Under the pieces are notes generated by a model. It was not told the DNA's origin, made no database searches, and saw only the letters and a program-made list of their open reading frames with translations. Below, piece by piece: positions 9,790 through 20,200 of a stretch of 64,000 nucleotides of DNA (position 1 is the stretch's first letter; every line of letters starts with the position of its first letter). The stretch comes from Prorocentrum cordatum. Lineage: Eukaryota > Sar > Dinophyceae > Prorocentrales > Prorocentraceae. The stretch covers positions 127,001 to 191,000 of the forward strand of contig CAUYUJ010009791.1 of NCBI GenBank assembly GCA_963575745.1, given 5' to 3'. A program made the translations under genes and the position numbers.

Positions 9790-9915
9790 GGTTCCGGAAA
9801 GGTCCTCGCCATGGACGGTCGAAGGAGTTGACATCTCTTCATCGGCGAAAGGCGGTGAAAGTACAACGAGGACGGTTCCGCTGGCGGAAGACGGCGGAAA
9901 ATCCGAGGATGGCGG
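9790..9915. repeat. Family Q repeat
   Basis: GTTCCGGAAAGGTCCTCGCC, CGAAGGAGTTGACATCTCTT, CATCGGCGAAAGGCGG and CTGGCGGAAGACGGCGG match, in order, the segment at 62150-62262. Both copies end with GGCGG-rich sequence. No TIR is clear. Confidence 0.65.
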
Positions 9916-10810
9916 CGGACCTAAAAGGTGCGCTCGCATGAGATGGCCACGATTTTGGGCTCAGGGTCTCCGGAACTCGCCATATCACAGTCAACTCGCA
10001 TAATAAGGATGCGCGATGTTCCAAGGTTGCCATTGCATCCTTCCAATTTTGCCCATGCTTAGCCGCTTCCGCTGGCCGCGCCCTACTCGCAGAGTGTCGA
10101 TATGGCCCTCCAAGGCCCTTTCATCCTTATCGTGCGTCCTGGTCATACGAGTTGACTGTATGTGCATATCAGTTCCTGGAGCTGACGTCTGCGAGCGGTT
10201 GGGTGAGAGAATTGTGGCCCGGGGCCAAAGGCGAGTGGCGGGGAGGGGGTTCGGGCCACTGGAGGCCAGGGGCTGCTTCTCAGACGCATCCTCCTCCACC
10301 TCCTCCAGCAAATTATCCTGGCAAAGCACCCGACTGGCAGCAGAGGAGAGGGGGGTCGCGGAACAGATGAAGCACAGAGGGGAAGCCTTGGGAAAAGAAC
10401 ATCTGTAATTGGGACAACGGTAAGAGGCACGGCCATGTGCATTTTAGTGGAATTTACGTCATCGTATCGTGGCCGTCGGGGCCAACAATGTACCCAGCAT
10501 TGAGGATGTCTCAGGCGAAACGGCTGAAGGACCCCGTCCCCCTCTGTGGGACTCTTGTGTGGTCCGCTTCTTACTTCTACCAGCACCCTCCAGCGCAGCG
10601 CTATTGGAGTAAAGCGCAGCGCTATTCGACGCGGTTGTCCTCAGATTTGCAGCTCAGTTCCTGGCACAACCGTCTGTGAGCGTCTGAGTGAGAGTATCTC
10701 ATCCTGTGGTGACTGAGGGTTCCCTGGCTGCTCATCCCGGGGTCACCCAGGCTTCACCTTCACGCCTTCCATATCGCGGGATGAACATGGGGCTTTCCGA
10801 AGAGGGAGAT
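9916..10810. other. Unassigned stretch
   Basis: No repeat copy or gene recognised. Short frames on both strands lack conserved motifs. Confidence 0.5.
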
Positions 10811-10813
10811 GGC

Positions 10814-11032
10814 TGGGCCACCAGACAGGCCAACCGCCTGAGACACCCCGACAATCTGGTCGCGAGCGGGCATGTGTCCTCCGTTTTGGTGGTTCTTCCT
10901 CGGGCTGCCCAAGTGCCAGGTCTGCTGTATCGTTGTGTTCCTGGGGCTCTCAGGTGGCAAGGGTGCGGGCCACCAGACAGACAAACCGCTTGAAACATCC
11001 CCACGATCTGGTCGTGAACAGGCAAGTGCCCC
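10814..11032. repeat. Imperfect tandem duplication, 154-base offset
   Basis: The 65-base segment starting GGGCCACCAGACAGGCCAAC at 10814 recurs at 10968 as GGGCCACCAGACAGACAAAC, with about 80% identity along its length (CGAYAATCTGGTCG / CACGATCTGGTCG inside). Confidence 0.75.
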
Positions 11033-11199
11033 CCTCCTTGGCGGCTCATCCGAGTATTTACCATCGTGGTCTACCCCAGGAAACACTTAAGAACCCCCCC
11101 CCACCCCCCCACCCTCATCCGGTGAAAGTATAACGCATCCGGCACCCTGGAAGCGTTACCTCGGCACCGGAGGAGCCCGCAGAGAGCATTCGGGACCAA

Positions 11200-11460
11200 G
11201 CTAAGCCTTGCTGAGCCCTGCTAGCTCCCGCTAAGCCCTGCTAAGCAATGACAAGCCGGGCTCGCCTGCTGAGCATATCCAAGGCATCGCGAAGGATTTC
11301 TTCTTGCGCAACGCGCGACGCGCCACGGAATTTAGTTGTTGATGTGTGCGAGGTGCTGAAGATATCGCTCGGCGAAAACGGCCCCCTGGAAATATTGGAT
11401 CCTGGTGCGGTGCTAACGATAACCCCCGGGTGTTTCTTAAAGGCGTCCTCGGGTTAAGTA
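11200..11460. other. Unassigned, with short GCTAAGCCCTGCT motif repeats
   Basis: AAGCCTTGCTGAGCCCTGCT and GCTAAGCCCTGCTAAGC form a short decayed repeat near 11203-11248. The remainder shows nothing recognisable. Confidence 0.5.
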
Positions 11461-11464
11461 TGAG

Positions 11465-11640
11465 GCGTTGCTACCGCGTCTGAGTGTGAGTGGGTCTGTG
11501 CGTGACTAAGCTGAGTATGAGTGCATCGGAGTGTGAGTGGTCTCTGTGTGCGTGAATCTTAATGTGAGTGAGCCAGCGTATGTCTAAACTGAGTATGAGT
11601 AAATCCGAGTGTGGGCGATTCTGAGCGTGGATGAGAGACG
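11465..11640. repeat. Degenerate GAGTATGAGT/GAGTGTGAGTG minisatellite
   Basis: GAGTGTGAGTGG, CTGAGTATGAGTGCATC, GAGTGTGAGTGG, CTGAGTATGAGTAAATC and GAGTGTGGG alternate, suggesting an original 25-60 base higher-order unit now decayed. Confidence 0.7.
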
Positions 11641-11643
11641 GCT

Positions 11644-11792
11644 AGGCGGGACACCCCGGGAGAACTGCCGCACTTTGGGCCCGGCGGCCACGGCATGCAG
11701 GCGCCACTCGTCGAGGGCACTGGGCGGGATACCCGGGGAGAGCCGGAGCAGCTTGTGCCCCGCGTCCGGGATATGCAGTGTGTGCGAGAGGG
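11644..11792. repeat. Two-unit tandem repeat, about 80 bases
   Basis: AGGCGGGACACCCCGGGAGA at 11644 and GGGCGGGATACCCGGGGAGA near 11723 start two related units. Each ends in a G-G-x-ATGCAG motif. Confidence 0.65.
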
Positions 11793-12608
11793 GTCGCAAT
11801 TTGGCGTTTTCTCTGACAGCCCGCACCTGACAGGTGGTGGGCAACGCAAAAAAACGTTCACTCCTCTTGTCGAGCGTGTGTTCGCATGGTTGCCGAGGGA
11901 CGAAATGACGTCACGGGGTGCAGCAACGTCTATATTGCCCTTGCCCGAGCCCAAGATTGTCCCCTTTGAAGCAGAACTGTCTTGAAGGGCTTGCGGACTG
12001 AATTGGAGTCTTCCTCCTCTTCCCTACCGTCTCCCTCCTTCCTCCTCCCCCTCCTCCACCGTTCTCAGCTACAGCGTCGGGACTGCGAATGCGAGGAGGC
12101 GGGTGCAGGGCACACCAGCAGCGAGAAAAGGGATAGGGCACCCTCTGGCCGCCCGCATGTTGGGCCCGTTGCGAGAGGCCCCTGACGCAGACCACCATAG
12201 TCAACGATAAGCCACTACACCATATGAACACTGCTATCCCTGCGCAATCCGATGGTATGCGCTGTTTCAGAATGGTGTTCTTGGTGCAGCGTGGGCCTCA
12301 TTTTCGGATCAGCGCCGTGCTCCCGTCGTTCTGACTGGCGCTCTGGCCCAGCGCTGGCCACTTTCCTGGATGCGAGTTCCGTTTCATCAACATCCCGGTC
12401 CAAGCCGGGGATTACTTTGGCTATAGTTGGTTGGTTATTTGTGGGCAGGGCAGCCTTCGGCTTCGCTGGCTCGCCAGACGCTTGTGGCACTGTCCGCTAG
12501 AATGCCAACGAGGACCGCGGCCAGCGCACTGTCGGGGGAACGTGGACCTAAGTACAATTCCAGGAATTGCCGATCCTACGATGTGTGCGCGACGATCGGT
12601 TCGGCGTC
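11793..12608. other. Unassigned stretch
   Basis: No gene or family copy recognised. A short CTCC-rich patch lies near 12000-12060. Confidence 0.5.
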
Positions 12609-12609
12609 G

Positions 12610-12765
12610 ACGCTCAGCCCGACGCCGCACCAGATGCCCTACCCGACGCTCTACCCGACGGCTACGCCCAGCCCGACGCTTAGCCCGACACCCAGCCCGA
12701 CGGCCTTCCCGACGCCCGACGCCCAGCCCGACGCCCAGCCCGACAGATTGGCCGACGCCGCATCC
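12610..12765. repeat. CCCGACGCCCAG-type minisatellite
   Basis: CCCGACG recurs every 9-14 bases, best conserved as CCCGACGCCCAGCCCGACG near 12726. Frames through it encode T/P/S- or R-rich periodic peptides and are not called. Confidence 0.8.
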
Positions 12766-13784
12766 GACGTTCTCTCCTGCAGGCCCCAGTGCGGGCCTAG
12801 CTGGTGTTGCGGCTGCCACTGGAGATTCCCACTTGCACAACGTTCTTGGTGAAGTGGGGCAAGCATGTTCTGATAAACATTCCTCGTGGAAGGCGTTGTA
12901 ACGCATTGCTTCGCGTGCTCGCCGACGCGCGCCAAATGTGTGAACATGCGCAGACATGTATTTCCCAAACTGAATATCACAGGGCGGTAGGTGGAGGCAA
13001 CAGGCATTGGCGGTCTTCGTTTCCGACCTCAGGGTGTGCACGAGTTTGCAGCCAAAGTGGTTTGCATTCGGGAAGGTGCAGATGACAGTTGCCAATGCAC
13101 GCGCTCAGGGCGGCGTCCAGTACTTGAATTTGTTCGTCAAGCATCTTGGACATTCCGGATGTGAGGTGACGATTTGGAGAAGACGATCACACGGAGGCGT
13201 CGATACCTCCGGAGGTTTGTGTTCGCCGGGTTCCTTTTATCCAGTTGCCGCCCCCGACGGACCACATCGCATCCGTATTCTCGGTGGCGGAGGCAAGTTT
13301 TGCTTGACGACGTGTGCGTGTGACGAGGTTTTTTAGTATTGATAGTCCGAGCCATGGCAAAGCATACTTGTTTCCTTTCAAGGTCGGACTTTGTGAAGCG
13401 TTCTTGGGTCGCTACCGCTAACTTGCCCCTGTTGCCCCCGCCCCCCCCCCGCTCTTGGGCAGGGTGGCGCGTTCCGTAGTCTTGATTTGAAACGTGGAGT
13501 TTACATGTGAGCTCAATCCAGGCTGAAAAACACATATGGTCAGCCCCTTCTCAGCCTGACCATAATATGCTCTTGTAGATACACACATATGTCTATATGT
13601 GTATAGATATAAAGATACACAATGGGGGCTTTGGTTAAGGAGTGTGCCAAGGAGGCTTCAGACCCTGGAGGATTCCTTATCTGATGAGGGCGGCGGTGAC
13701 ATCCATGGCCTTTTCCACGATTGCAGTTCAACGGGCTCCAGATTCTAGATTCCTTCTCCAGTGGCTCCTTATCCAATGCTCGCA
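12766..13784. other. Unassigned stretch, no supported gene
   Basis: Lower repeat density than elsewhere. Several 90-220 residue frames exist but none shows a recognisable domain. A hidden exon cannot be excluded by eye. Confidence 0.45.
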
Positions 13785-13880
13785 CCTTATATACATGTAT
13801 ATATTTATTCATATATATATATATATATGTGTATGCATATATATATATATATGTGTGTACATATACATGTACATAGTCAT
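13785..13880. repeat. (AT)n-rich microsatellite
   Basis: ATATATAT runs with TGTGTA and TACATG interruptions, an AT island in GC-rich DNA. Confidence 0.9.
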
Positions 13881-14268
13881 ACCGCTTTTATTCGTATGGG
13901 GTCGCCTAGGTCCATTATCGATTAATTTGCCTCCCTGGTTGTCAGACAGTGCGGCAAACAACAGGAGATCATGTGGATGCATCGTTTGACATTGCCGTCT
14001 AAGAGGTCCTCGGCTCCTCCTCAGGTGGTGCCTCCATAGATTTCTATGAGCATTCTTACTGTTCCTTCTGCCTTTCTCTTGCCCTCGCTGCTGGCTGGGT
14101 CGTCGGGCAACCTGGGCCCGATGGCCGATTGCCTCACCTGTGGCCATCGGGACTCCGGGACTGTTACGAGTCGTTGTTAGACCGGTGATAGAGCGTTTTT
14201 TGCGTGTTTGTTGTGTGTGTGTGTCTTGTTTTTCCCAACCATCTTGTCGTGTAAGGTCCTCCTCATTG
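13881..14268. other. Unassigned stretch
   Basis: Nothing recognised between the AT array and the satellite. Confidence 0.5.
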
Positions 14269-14271
14269 CGT

Positions 14272-15368
14272 TTCACTCTCCCAGTACAGCGCTTCGTGGC
14301 CCCATACGGAGTTCCACCGAAGCCCCCAGTGGGACCGCCAGCATGCGTCCCACACATTCAATTTGGCATTTTCACCCTCCCAGTACAGCGCCCCCAGTGG
14401 GACCGCCCGCATGCGTCCCACACACCCAATTTTGCATGTTCACTCACCCAGCATAGCGTTTCGTGGCCCCATACGGAACTCCACCGAAGCTCCCAGTGCC
14501 ACCGCCCGCATGCGTCCCACACACCCAATTTGGCGCTTTCACTTGCCCAGTGCAACGCTGCGTGGCCCCATAAGGAGCTCCACCGAAGCTCCCAGTGCCA
14601 CCGCCCGCATGCGTCCCACAGCCCCAATTTGGCGCTTTCACTTGCTCAGTGCAACGCTTCGTGGCCCATAGGGAGCTCCACCGAAGCCCCCAGTGAGACC
14701 GCCAGCATGCGTCCCACACACCCAATTTGGCATTTTCGCCCTTCCCAAAATGACGTTTTGTGGCCCCATGGGGAGCTTTACCGAAGCACTCAGTGGGACC
14801 GCCCGCGTGCGTCCCACACACCCAATTTGGCACACCCCTCACACGCTTCGTAGCCCCACAGGGAGCTCCAGCGAAGGCCCCAGTGCCACCGCCCGCATGC
14901 ATCCCCCGCACCCATTTCGGCACACCCTTCACACGTTTCGTGGCCCTATAGGGAGCTCCACCGAAGGCCTCAGTGCCACCGCCTGCATGCGTCACTCACA
15001 TCAATTTCAGCACACCCTTAACACGTTCCGTGGCCCCATAGGAGCTCCACCGAAGGCCCCAGTGCTAACGCCCTCATGCGTCCCCCCTCGCCCAGCGCAG
15101 CGCTTAGTGGCCCCATAGGGAGCTCCACCGAAGACCCCAGTGCTAACGCCCGCGCGCGTCCCCCCCACCCAGCGCAGCGCTTAGTGGCCCCATAGGGAGC
15201 TGCACCGAAGGTTCCAGGTCTGCCGCCCGCATGCGCTCTCCCCACCCCCCAGTACAACGTTTCGTGGCCCCATAGGGAGCTCCACCGACGGCCCCAGTGC
15301 TACCGCCCGCATGCGCCCCCCACACCCAGTGCAGCGCTTTGTGTCCCATAGGGAGCTTCACCAAAGAA
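14272..15368. repeat. Satellite of 76-100 base units (about 13 copies), related to the 4.7 kb satellite
   Basis: Words of the form GTGGCCCCATAGGGAGCTCC recur near 14295, 14463, 14561, 14659, 14760, 14849, 14939, 15029, 15107, 15185, 15263 and 15341. Core CACCGAAGSCCCCAGTG is shared with the satellite at 4.7-5.6 kb. The spacer differs: CACACCCAATTTGGC with TTTCACTTGCCCAGTGCAACGC here, versus CCATTTGGGCACACCCCTCAC there. Units shorten to about 78 bases toward the right end. Long frames on both strands are repeat artefacts. Confidence 0.92.
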
Positions 15369-15790
15369 GATGTGCATAATAGCGGTACCCAGCACTGCAT
15401 ATTGTCTGGTCCTTCGCCAGGATATTTGCGTTTGTAGCTCCGACACGGAGAGCGGCGCCAAAAAGGAGAAAGTGGGAGCGATGGCAGCAGGGAAGACAAG
15501 GAACAGGTTTTGACCAGAAAACGAAACACGCCAAACAACTGGTGATCCACGGGGACGGGCCTGAAAAGCAATGAAAAACGTTATGTAAAGACGCTAAACG
15601 TATGTCCCTTTTAGATCGTCCGGAGCCCATGGTGCAAAACGGCCAAAAAAACAGCTAAGAGCGTTTTACGCAACAAAACAATGAGAAGGAAGCGCAGGAG
15701 GATGAGCACGAGGCGGCGGAGAAAAGCGGCGACGACGAGGTCCCCCGTCCCCGTTTTTCCTTTTCCTCGAAGCCTCGAAGCTGCGGACTG
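15369..15790. other. Unassigned stretch
   Basis: No repeat copy or gene recognised. Confidence 0.5.
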
Positions 15791-15797
15791 TCTTGTC

Positions 15798-15852
15798 GAT
15801 CTCCTCCTCCTCCTCCTCCTCCTCCTCCTCCTCCTCCTCCTCCTTCTCTTCT
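15798..15852. repeat. (CTC)n microsatellite
   Basis: About 15 CTC units followed by a C-rich patch at about 15882-15898. Confidence 0.9.
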
Positions 15853-15899
15853 CCCCTGCCGTATCAGAAGGCAGCCTTTCCCCCCCCCCCTCCCCCCTG

Positions 15900-16640
15900 C
15901 GCGTCGCCAGAAGGCGTCCTTGGCCGGCGTATCTGGCCACCACTGGCCGAGGCGCGCCCGATTGGGGGGGGGGCTGGCCGCCACGGAGTGAGAGGATCAG
16001 GGTCAACGACAGGAGGGGGTTGGCACATAGTGGGGGAAGCATCGACCCCAATCTCTAGAAAGTGGCGAGGCGTCCTGGCTTGCCTGCAGGCCGCGCACAA
16101 AAAGATCTTCGCAGGGCCTGCTGCGGTCTACGCGACAGGTTCCTGGAGCGTTCCGGGCCGAGGCCGTCTTGTCCTGGTCAGTTGGCCACACGGTCTAAGA
16201 ACATTGTCGGAAATTTGAACAAATACATTAAAAGAGGCGGGCTGTTCTTCAATCCCAGGACTTTTTGAGGGTCGGGGACGACGCTGGGGTGGTGTGGTGC
16301 ATATGTTTTTCCCCGATGTCTCGGGGAAACAACGAACAATTTATACACCAGGGTCCCGTATACACCAGGATCCGGTCTCCGGTGCAAATTGCAATGCAGG
16401 GCCAGGACACACGTCGGTGTATAGAGTTCGATTCCCTACATTGTTCGTGTGATTCGTCAGTTCTGCTGTTCAAGAAAACACGTCGTGGACTGTCGGTCCC
16501 CGCTCATCGCCAGCCGGGGCTCGGGTGGCCCACCCCGCCCAGGAGCGTGCGTTCTCTGCGCCGTCGGGGGGCCCAGTCGCCGTTCCATCGGCGACGCATC
16601 GCCGATCCCGCGTTCGTGTTCCCCCCCTGGGGCCAGTCTC
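15900..16640. other. Unassigned stretch
   Basis: No gene or known repeat copy. GCATCGCC-like words near 16595 faintly resemble family N. Confidence 0.45.
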
Positions 16641-16641
16641 G

Positions 16642-16790
16642 AGTCGGGCGTGTCCCTCTACAGGAGGGATATTCACACGCAGTCTAAAACATGATAGTCT
16701 GTGGACGGTGTTTGGACTTTGTTTGAATGTGTTTTGACGTTGCCTTCTTTTTCCTCCAAGACCCGCCTGTAGGAGGACACGCCCGACCTA
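16642..16790. mobile_element. Family B element
   Basis: GAGTCGGGCGTGTCCCTCTACAGGAGG at the left, CCGCCTGTAGGAGGACACGC and CCGACCTA at the right. Possible target duplication: GGGCCAGTCTC before, AGGCCAGAGCTC after (imperfect). Confidence 0.8.
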
Positions 16791-16794
16791 AGGC

Positions 16795-17390
16795 CAGAGC
16801 TCCCCTCCTCATCGCTCTCCCTCGGGAAACCCAGAGGCGCGATGTGCTTGATGTGTCCCATGCGCGGCCCCCAGAAGTTCCCACCCTTTTGCCCAGGGCC
16901 GCTTTTTTCCCGTGCCGATCAGCGATTCAGGCAACTCTATGTCTGGCAGAGGTAGGTCTCGGAACTCGTCGAACACGTGGCGGAGTCCGAACCCCACCCC
17001 CGCCCCACATGGGCTCAAGAGAATTCATCGCTGGTGGGGGTAGGGTTCGGATGTCGCCACCTACACGACTTCGGAGGCGAAGGAGGACGGAGAGGAGGAG
17101 GCGTTGAGGCGGGCAGGCTTCAGTGCCGCCCCAGATCCTGACCCTCAGCGGCCCTCAGAAGTACCCAGAAGCCCCAGGATCCCCCCAAATCAGGGGCGCT
17201 GACAAGGGAAATTGGCTTGGGGGAGGGGGGGGGAGCATCGACCCTCTGCAAGGAGCAAGGCCCCCGAGGTCTCTTGGAAGATCTCTTGACTGCCTGTTGT
17301 CCGGTACAAGCTCATGGGAGCCTTGCTTGGTCTCGCAGCTCTTTTGCCAGGTTGTACTAGCGTGCGCCGGCGTCTTGCAGTCGAAGGGAA
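16795..17390. other. Unassigned stretch
   Basis: GCATCGACCC and G-rich runs but no gene or full repeat copy. Confidence 0.45.
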
Positions 17391-17394
17391 CGCG

Positions 17395-17462
17395 CAGACT
17401 TAGCGTCGAATCGCGTCGGTGTAGCGTCGATGAGCGTTGAGTCGCGTCGGCTAGCGTCGGTT
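17395..17462. repeat. GCGTCGATT/AGCGTCG short repeats
   Basis: AGCGTCGAATCGCGTCGGTG, TAGCGTCGATGAGCGTTGAG and TCGCGTCGGCTAGCGTCGG form a decayed repeat. A similar set occurs at 63255-63355, in both cases just upstream of a family L segment. Confidence 0.65.
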
Positions 17463-17554
17463 CGCAAGAGCCAGCAAGAGCCAGCAGGATAACAATGAGA
17501 GGTTCTTCACGAGTTGTCGCCAGACTCTTGGATCGGCGGCGGGCGCGAGGGGGA

Positions 17555-17735
17555 AATGAGAAGGGGCGGGACTTCCGAGGCTTCTGAGAAGTTTCTGGAC
17601 TTCTGAGAGGGCTTCTGAGAAGTTCTGTCTGTATTCGAAATAGGCCAAGGAAACGTCTCAGAAGCCCCACCGGACTTCTAAGAAGTCCCGCGGCCTTCTG
17701 AGAAGGCCTTCTCCTTCTCATTTCCCCCCTGGGCT
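17555..17735. repeat. Family L CTTCTGAGAAGT repeat
   Basis: CTTCTGAGAAG or variants occur six times; the self-complementary word CTTCTNAGAAG dominates. The segment ends GGCCTTCTCCTTCTCATTTC. Related blocks are at 51.95, 60.37 and 63.37 kb. Confidence 0.7.
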
Positions 17736-17787
17736 CGTCGCCAGACTCTTGGAGGCATCGTTAAAACAGCGCTAGGATCGGGATAAA

Positions 17788-17843
17788 TCGCTCCAGAGCG
17801 TTCCGGAGCGCTCTCAGAGCGTTCCAGAACGCTCTGGAGCGGC
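17788..17843. repeat. Short perfect-armed hairpin
   Basis: CGCTCCAGAGCGTTC at the left and its exact inverse GAACGCTCTGGAGCG at the right, with additional GAGCG words in the roughly 20-base loop. Could form a cruciform or an RNA hairpin. Confidence 0.8.
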
Positions 17844-18044
17844 CGCGGCGCCCAATACATTCTCCAAACCCGCCGATTCTCAGAGATTTCGAGTTATCCC
17901 GATCCGATTTTGTCCCGATCTTCGCGTCGTTTTAATCGTGGACGGCGGATCTGGACGGGGGACGGCGTCGAGCCCCGTCACCGCGTCGGAGCAGAGGGGG
18001 CACGGGCCGCAGGCGTGGAGGGGCGGGAGCGGCAGGGGCCCGAG

Positions 18045-18262
18045 GAGGAGGAGGATGAAGAGGAAGAGGAGGAGGAGGAGGAGGAGGAGGAGGAGGAGGA
18101 GGAGGAGGAGGAGGAGGAGGATGAAGAGGAGGAGGAGGAGGAGGGGGAGGAAGAGGGGGACGAGGAGAAGGTGAAGGAGGAGGAGGGGGAGGAGGAGGGA
18201 GGAGGAGGAGGAGGAGGAGAAGGATCAAGGGAAGAGGAGGCTCCGAGTAGGAGGAGGGAGGA
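18045..18262. repeat. (GGA)n array
   Basis: Contains a GGGGGAGGAAGAGGGGGACG segment followed by AGGAGAAGGTGAAGGAGGA that is repeated almost exactly in the 18.5 kb array, so part of one array has been copied into the other. Confidence 0.9.
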
Positions 18263-18384
18263 GGATCCGAGGAGGAAGAGGTACCAATGCCTCGGAGTCG
18301 GCTCGGGGCCTCAGGTGGCCCGGCACCCGGTCGGTGGAGCGGGAAGGGGGGGCGAGGTTCGAGGCGCTGAGTTCTGGAAGGTGG

Positions 18385-18475
18385 TTTGCCTTTTTCGGCA
18401 TCCCGAGGCCGTGTTCGGGCTCCGGGACCGTCAACAATGGAGGCGGCTTGAAAACAGCACCAGTTGGAACCCAGG
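18385..18475. mobile_element. Family H fragment
   Basis: TTTTTCGGCATCCCGAGGCC, CGGGCTCCGGGACCGTCAAC matches the family core; the ends are lost. Confidence 0.45.
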
Positions 18476-18499
18476 AGGTGGCGGGGACTGAGGAGAGGG

Positions 18500-18765
18500 A
18501 AGGAGGAGGAGGAGGAGGAGGAGGAGGAGGAGGAGAGGAGGAAGAGGAGCAGGAGGATGAAGAGGAGGAGGAGGAGGAGTGGGAGGAGGGAGATGAGGGG
18601 GAGGAAGAGGGGGACGAGGAGAAGGTGAAGGAGGATGAGGGGGAGGAGGAGGAGGAGGAGGAGGAGGAGGAGGAGGAGGAGGAGGAGGAGGAGGAGGAGG
18701 AGGAGGAGGGGGAGGAAGAGGAGGAGGAGGAGGCTGAGGAGGAGGAAAGGGAGGAGAAGGGATTT
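18500..18765. repeat. (GGA)n array
   Basis: Second of the pair; the 18598-18640 segment duplicates 18141-18183. Confidence 0.9.
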
Positions 18766-18827
18766 GTTGTCATCCCAACTCTTGACACATTTTCCCGGTG
18801 CCCCGACCAGCGCAGACCCCCCACGGC

Positions 18828-19046
18828 GGCCTCCAGCCGATGCCGCTATGCCCTCCCCTCGTATTTCGCCCCCGCGAGGCCGCGGCCGCAGCACTGGCCT
18901 GTTCAGGGCTTGGTGATCGAGAGCTCGCGGGGCCCGGTACAGGGCACGACGTTGGGCCGCCTCCAACCGATGTCGCTGCCCTCCCCTCGTTTTCGCCCCC
19001 GCGAGGCCGCGCGGCCGAAGCTCTGGCCTGTTCAGGGTTTGGTGGT
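18828..19046. repeat. Tandem duplication, about 129-base period
   Basis: CCTCCAGCCGATGCCGCTAT at 18829 and CCTCCAACCGATGTCGCTGC at 18961 start two units. Both continue through CCCTCCCCTCGT, CGCCCCCGCGAGGCCGC and CTGGCCTGTTCAGGG with high identity. Confidence 0.8.
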
Positions 19047-19061
19047 CTCGGGGCTCAAGAG

Positions 19062-19190
19062 ACGGGGGTCAACGCAAACGGGGGGTCAGCCAGAGCGCCC
19101 GATCTTGCAGGATCCTGCAGGGCCAGGGTCGCATTGACCCGGGCTTGGGCGCAGGATCCTGCAGGATCTTGCAGGATCCGTCCCATTGAC
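19062..19190. repeat. Family X: GGATCCTGCAG palindrome
   Basis: GAGACGGGGGTCAACGCAAAC, GGGGGTCAGCC, then TTGCAGGATCCTGCAG and an inverted counterpart GCAGGATCCTGCAGGATC. A related segment at 63.70 kb starts with the same GAGACGGGGGTCAA words. Confidence 0.7.
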
Positions 19191-19194
19191 CTCC

Positions 19195-19315
19195 GCCTCC
19201 TCCTCCTCTTCCATCTCTTTCTCCTCCTCCTCCTCCTAGTCTTCATCCTCCTCCTCCTCCTGCTCCTGCTCCTCCTTCTCCTCATCCTGCTGCTGCTGCT
19301 GCTCCTCCTCTGGAT
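19195..19315. repeat. (CTC)n/(CTG)n microsatellite
   Basis: CTC-rich array with a short CTGCTGCTG run near 19286-19300. Confidence 0.85.
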
Positions 19316-19437
19316 TGACCTTGATCAGAAGATCCCCGGTGGTCGAGAGCTCGAGGGGCCCGCGTCGTACAGGGCACGACGTTGGAGATCTGGGGGGGGG
19401 GGGGGAGGGGACAGGGGGTCAGAGGAGGAAGCGGTAC

Positions 19438-19620
19438 TCCAGATTTCGTTCGTAATAAAAGGGAGGGGGTATGGACCCTCCAAGACAAGCCATTCCAGAC
19501 CCCTCCCCGTGGGAGAACCCTCCAAAACATTTTCCCCAGACCCCCCCAGGCCCTCCAAGATAGCCTGGAAGAGACCCCCCCCGAAGTGAGACCCCCCTCC
19601 CTTTATTACGAAATCTGGAG
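19438..19620. mobile_element. Family E palindromic element
   Basis: Starts TCCAGATTTCGTTCGTAATA then AAAGGGAGGGGG and ends CCCCTCCCTTTATTACGAAA then TCTGGA; TIRs of about 30 bases. The interior has AGACAAGCCATTCCAGACCC and CCTCCAAGATAGCCTGGAAG, conserved in copies at 31.6 and 33.4 kb. Flanks are CGGTAC and CGATAC, a possible six-base duplication. Confidence 0.85.
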
Positions 19621-19807
19621 TACCGATACCGCTACCCTGCCCTCGCCTTCCTCGCAGCGTCCTGCGAGAGGCTGTCCGAAGGGTAGAGAGGGGCCACCGA
19701 GGAGTCCCGCACGGGGGGACGGGGCGTCCGAGGCCGCCCGTTCAAGGCAGCCGTCTCGCTGGAGGTGTCTCGACAATCTGTTGTCGGAGCCGTGCTCTCG
19801 CTTCAAT

Positions 19808-20005
19808 TTCGGGAGCGGAAAAGAGGGGGGTGAGGACTAGGGGGGGTGGATTTCATGGCGGGGGCCATGATTTTTCCTCAGATTTCACGGCGCCTCTTCT
19901 CATTTCATTACGTCCCAGGCCCCCCCGCTGGGCCGCGCACATGCCGCCGGTCATGATTTGCACCCCCCCTCTTGGACACCCCCCTCTTGGCCGCTCCCGA
20001 CAATT
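19808..20005. mobile_element. Family K element
   Basis: Left end CGGGAGCGGAAAAGAGGGGGG, right end CACCCCCCTCTTGGCCGCTCCCG as its inverse. The interior contains TTCATGGCG, GGGCCGCGCACATGCCGCC and ATGATTTGCACC, conserved at 46.5 and 51.8 kb. Confidence 0.75.
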
Positions 20006-20051
20006 CTGGCTGGCCACGATCGTTTGCAAAAGAGACACAGCGGGCGAAGAA

Positions 20052-20200
20052 CGGTATACAAACACTTGTCCACCGTCGGGGACGCCTGCCCCTCGGCGGC
20101 TGGAAAGTTTATATCCCCACGGTGCCACCATAAGGGTATAAACGTTCCTGCCGCCGTGGGACAGGCGCCCCCGACAGCGAAAAGTTTATATCATACCTTT
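20052..20200. repeat. Fold-back hairpin with about 65-base arms
   Basis: The left arm (20052-20117) contains CGTCGGGGACGCCTGCCCCT and GGAAAGTTTATATC. The right arm (20132-20198) is its inverse, with CAGGCGCCCCCGACAG and TATAAACGTTCC. About 34 of 39 positions match in the best block. Loop roughly 15 bases. No other copy seen. Confidence 0.75.

Noticed and set aside
9338-10003. 221-residue plus-strand frame with balanced composition
   Set aside because: No recognisable domain, and its last third overlaps a repeat (family Q) found again at 62.2 kb.
4745-15368. CRISPR-like arrays
   Set aside because: Units are contiguous 76-100 base satellites without unique spacers between identical short repeats, in a eukaryote-like context.
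17932-18966. 344-residue minus-strand frame
   Set aside because: Poly-leucine/serine/proline reading of the complement of two GGA arrays.
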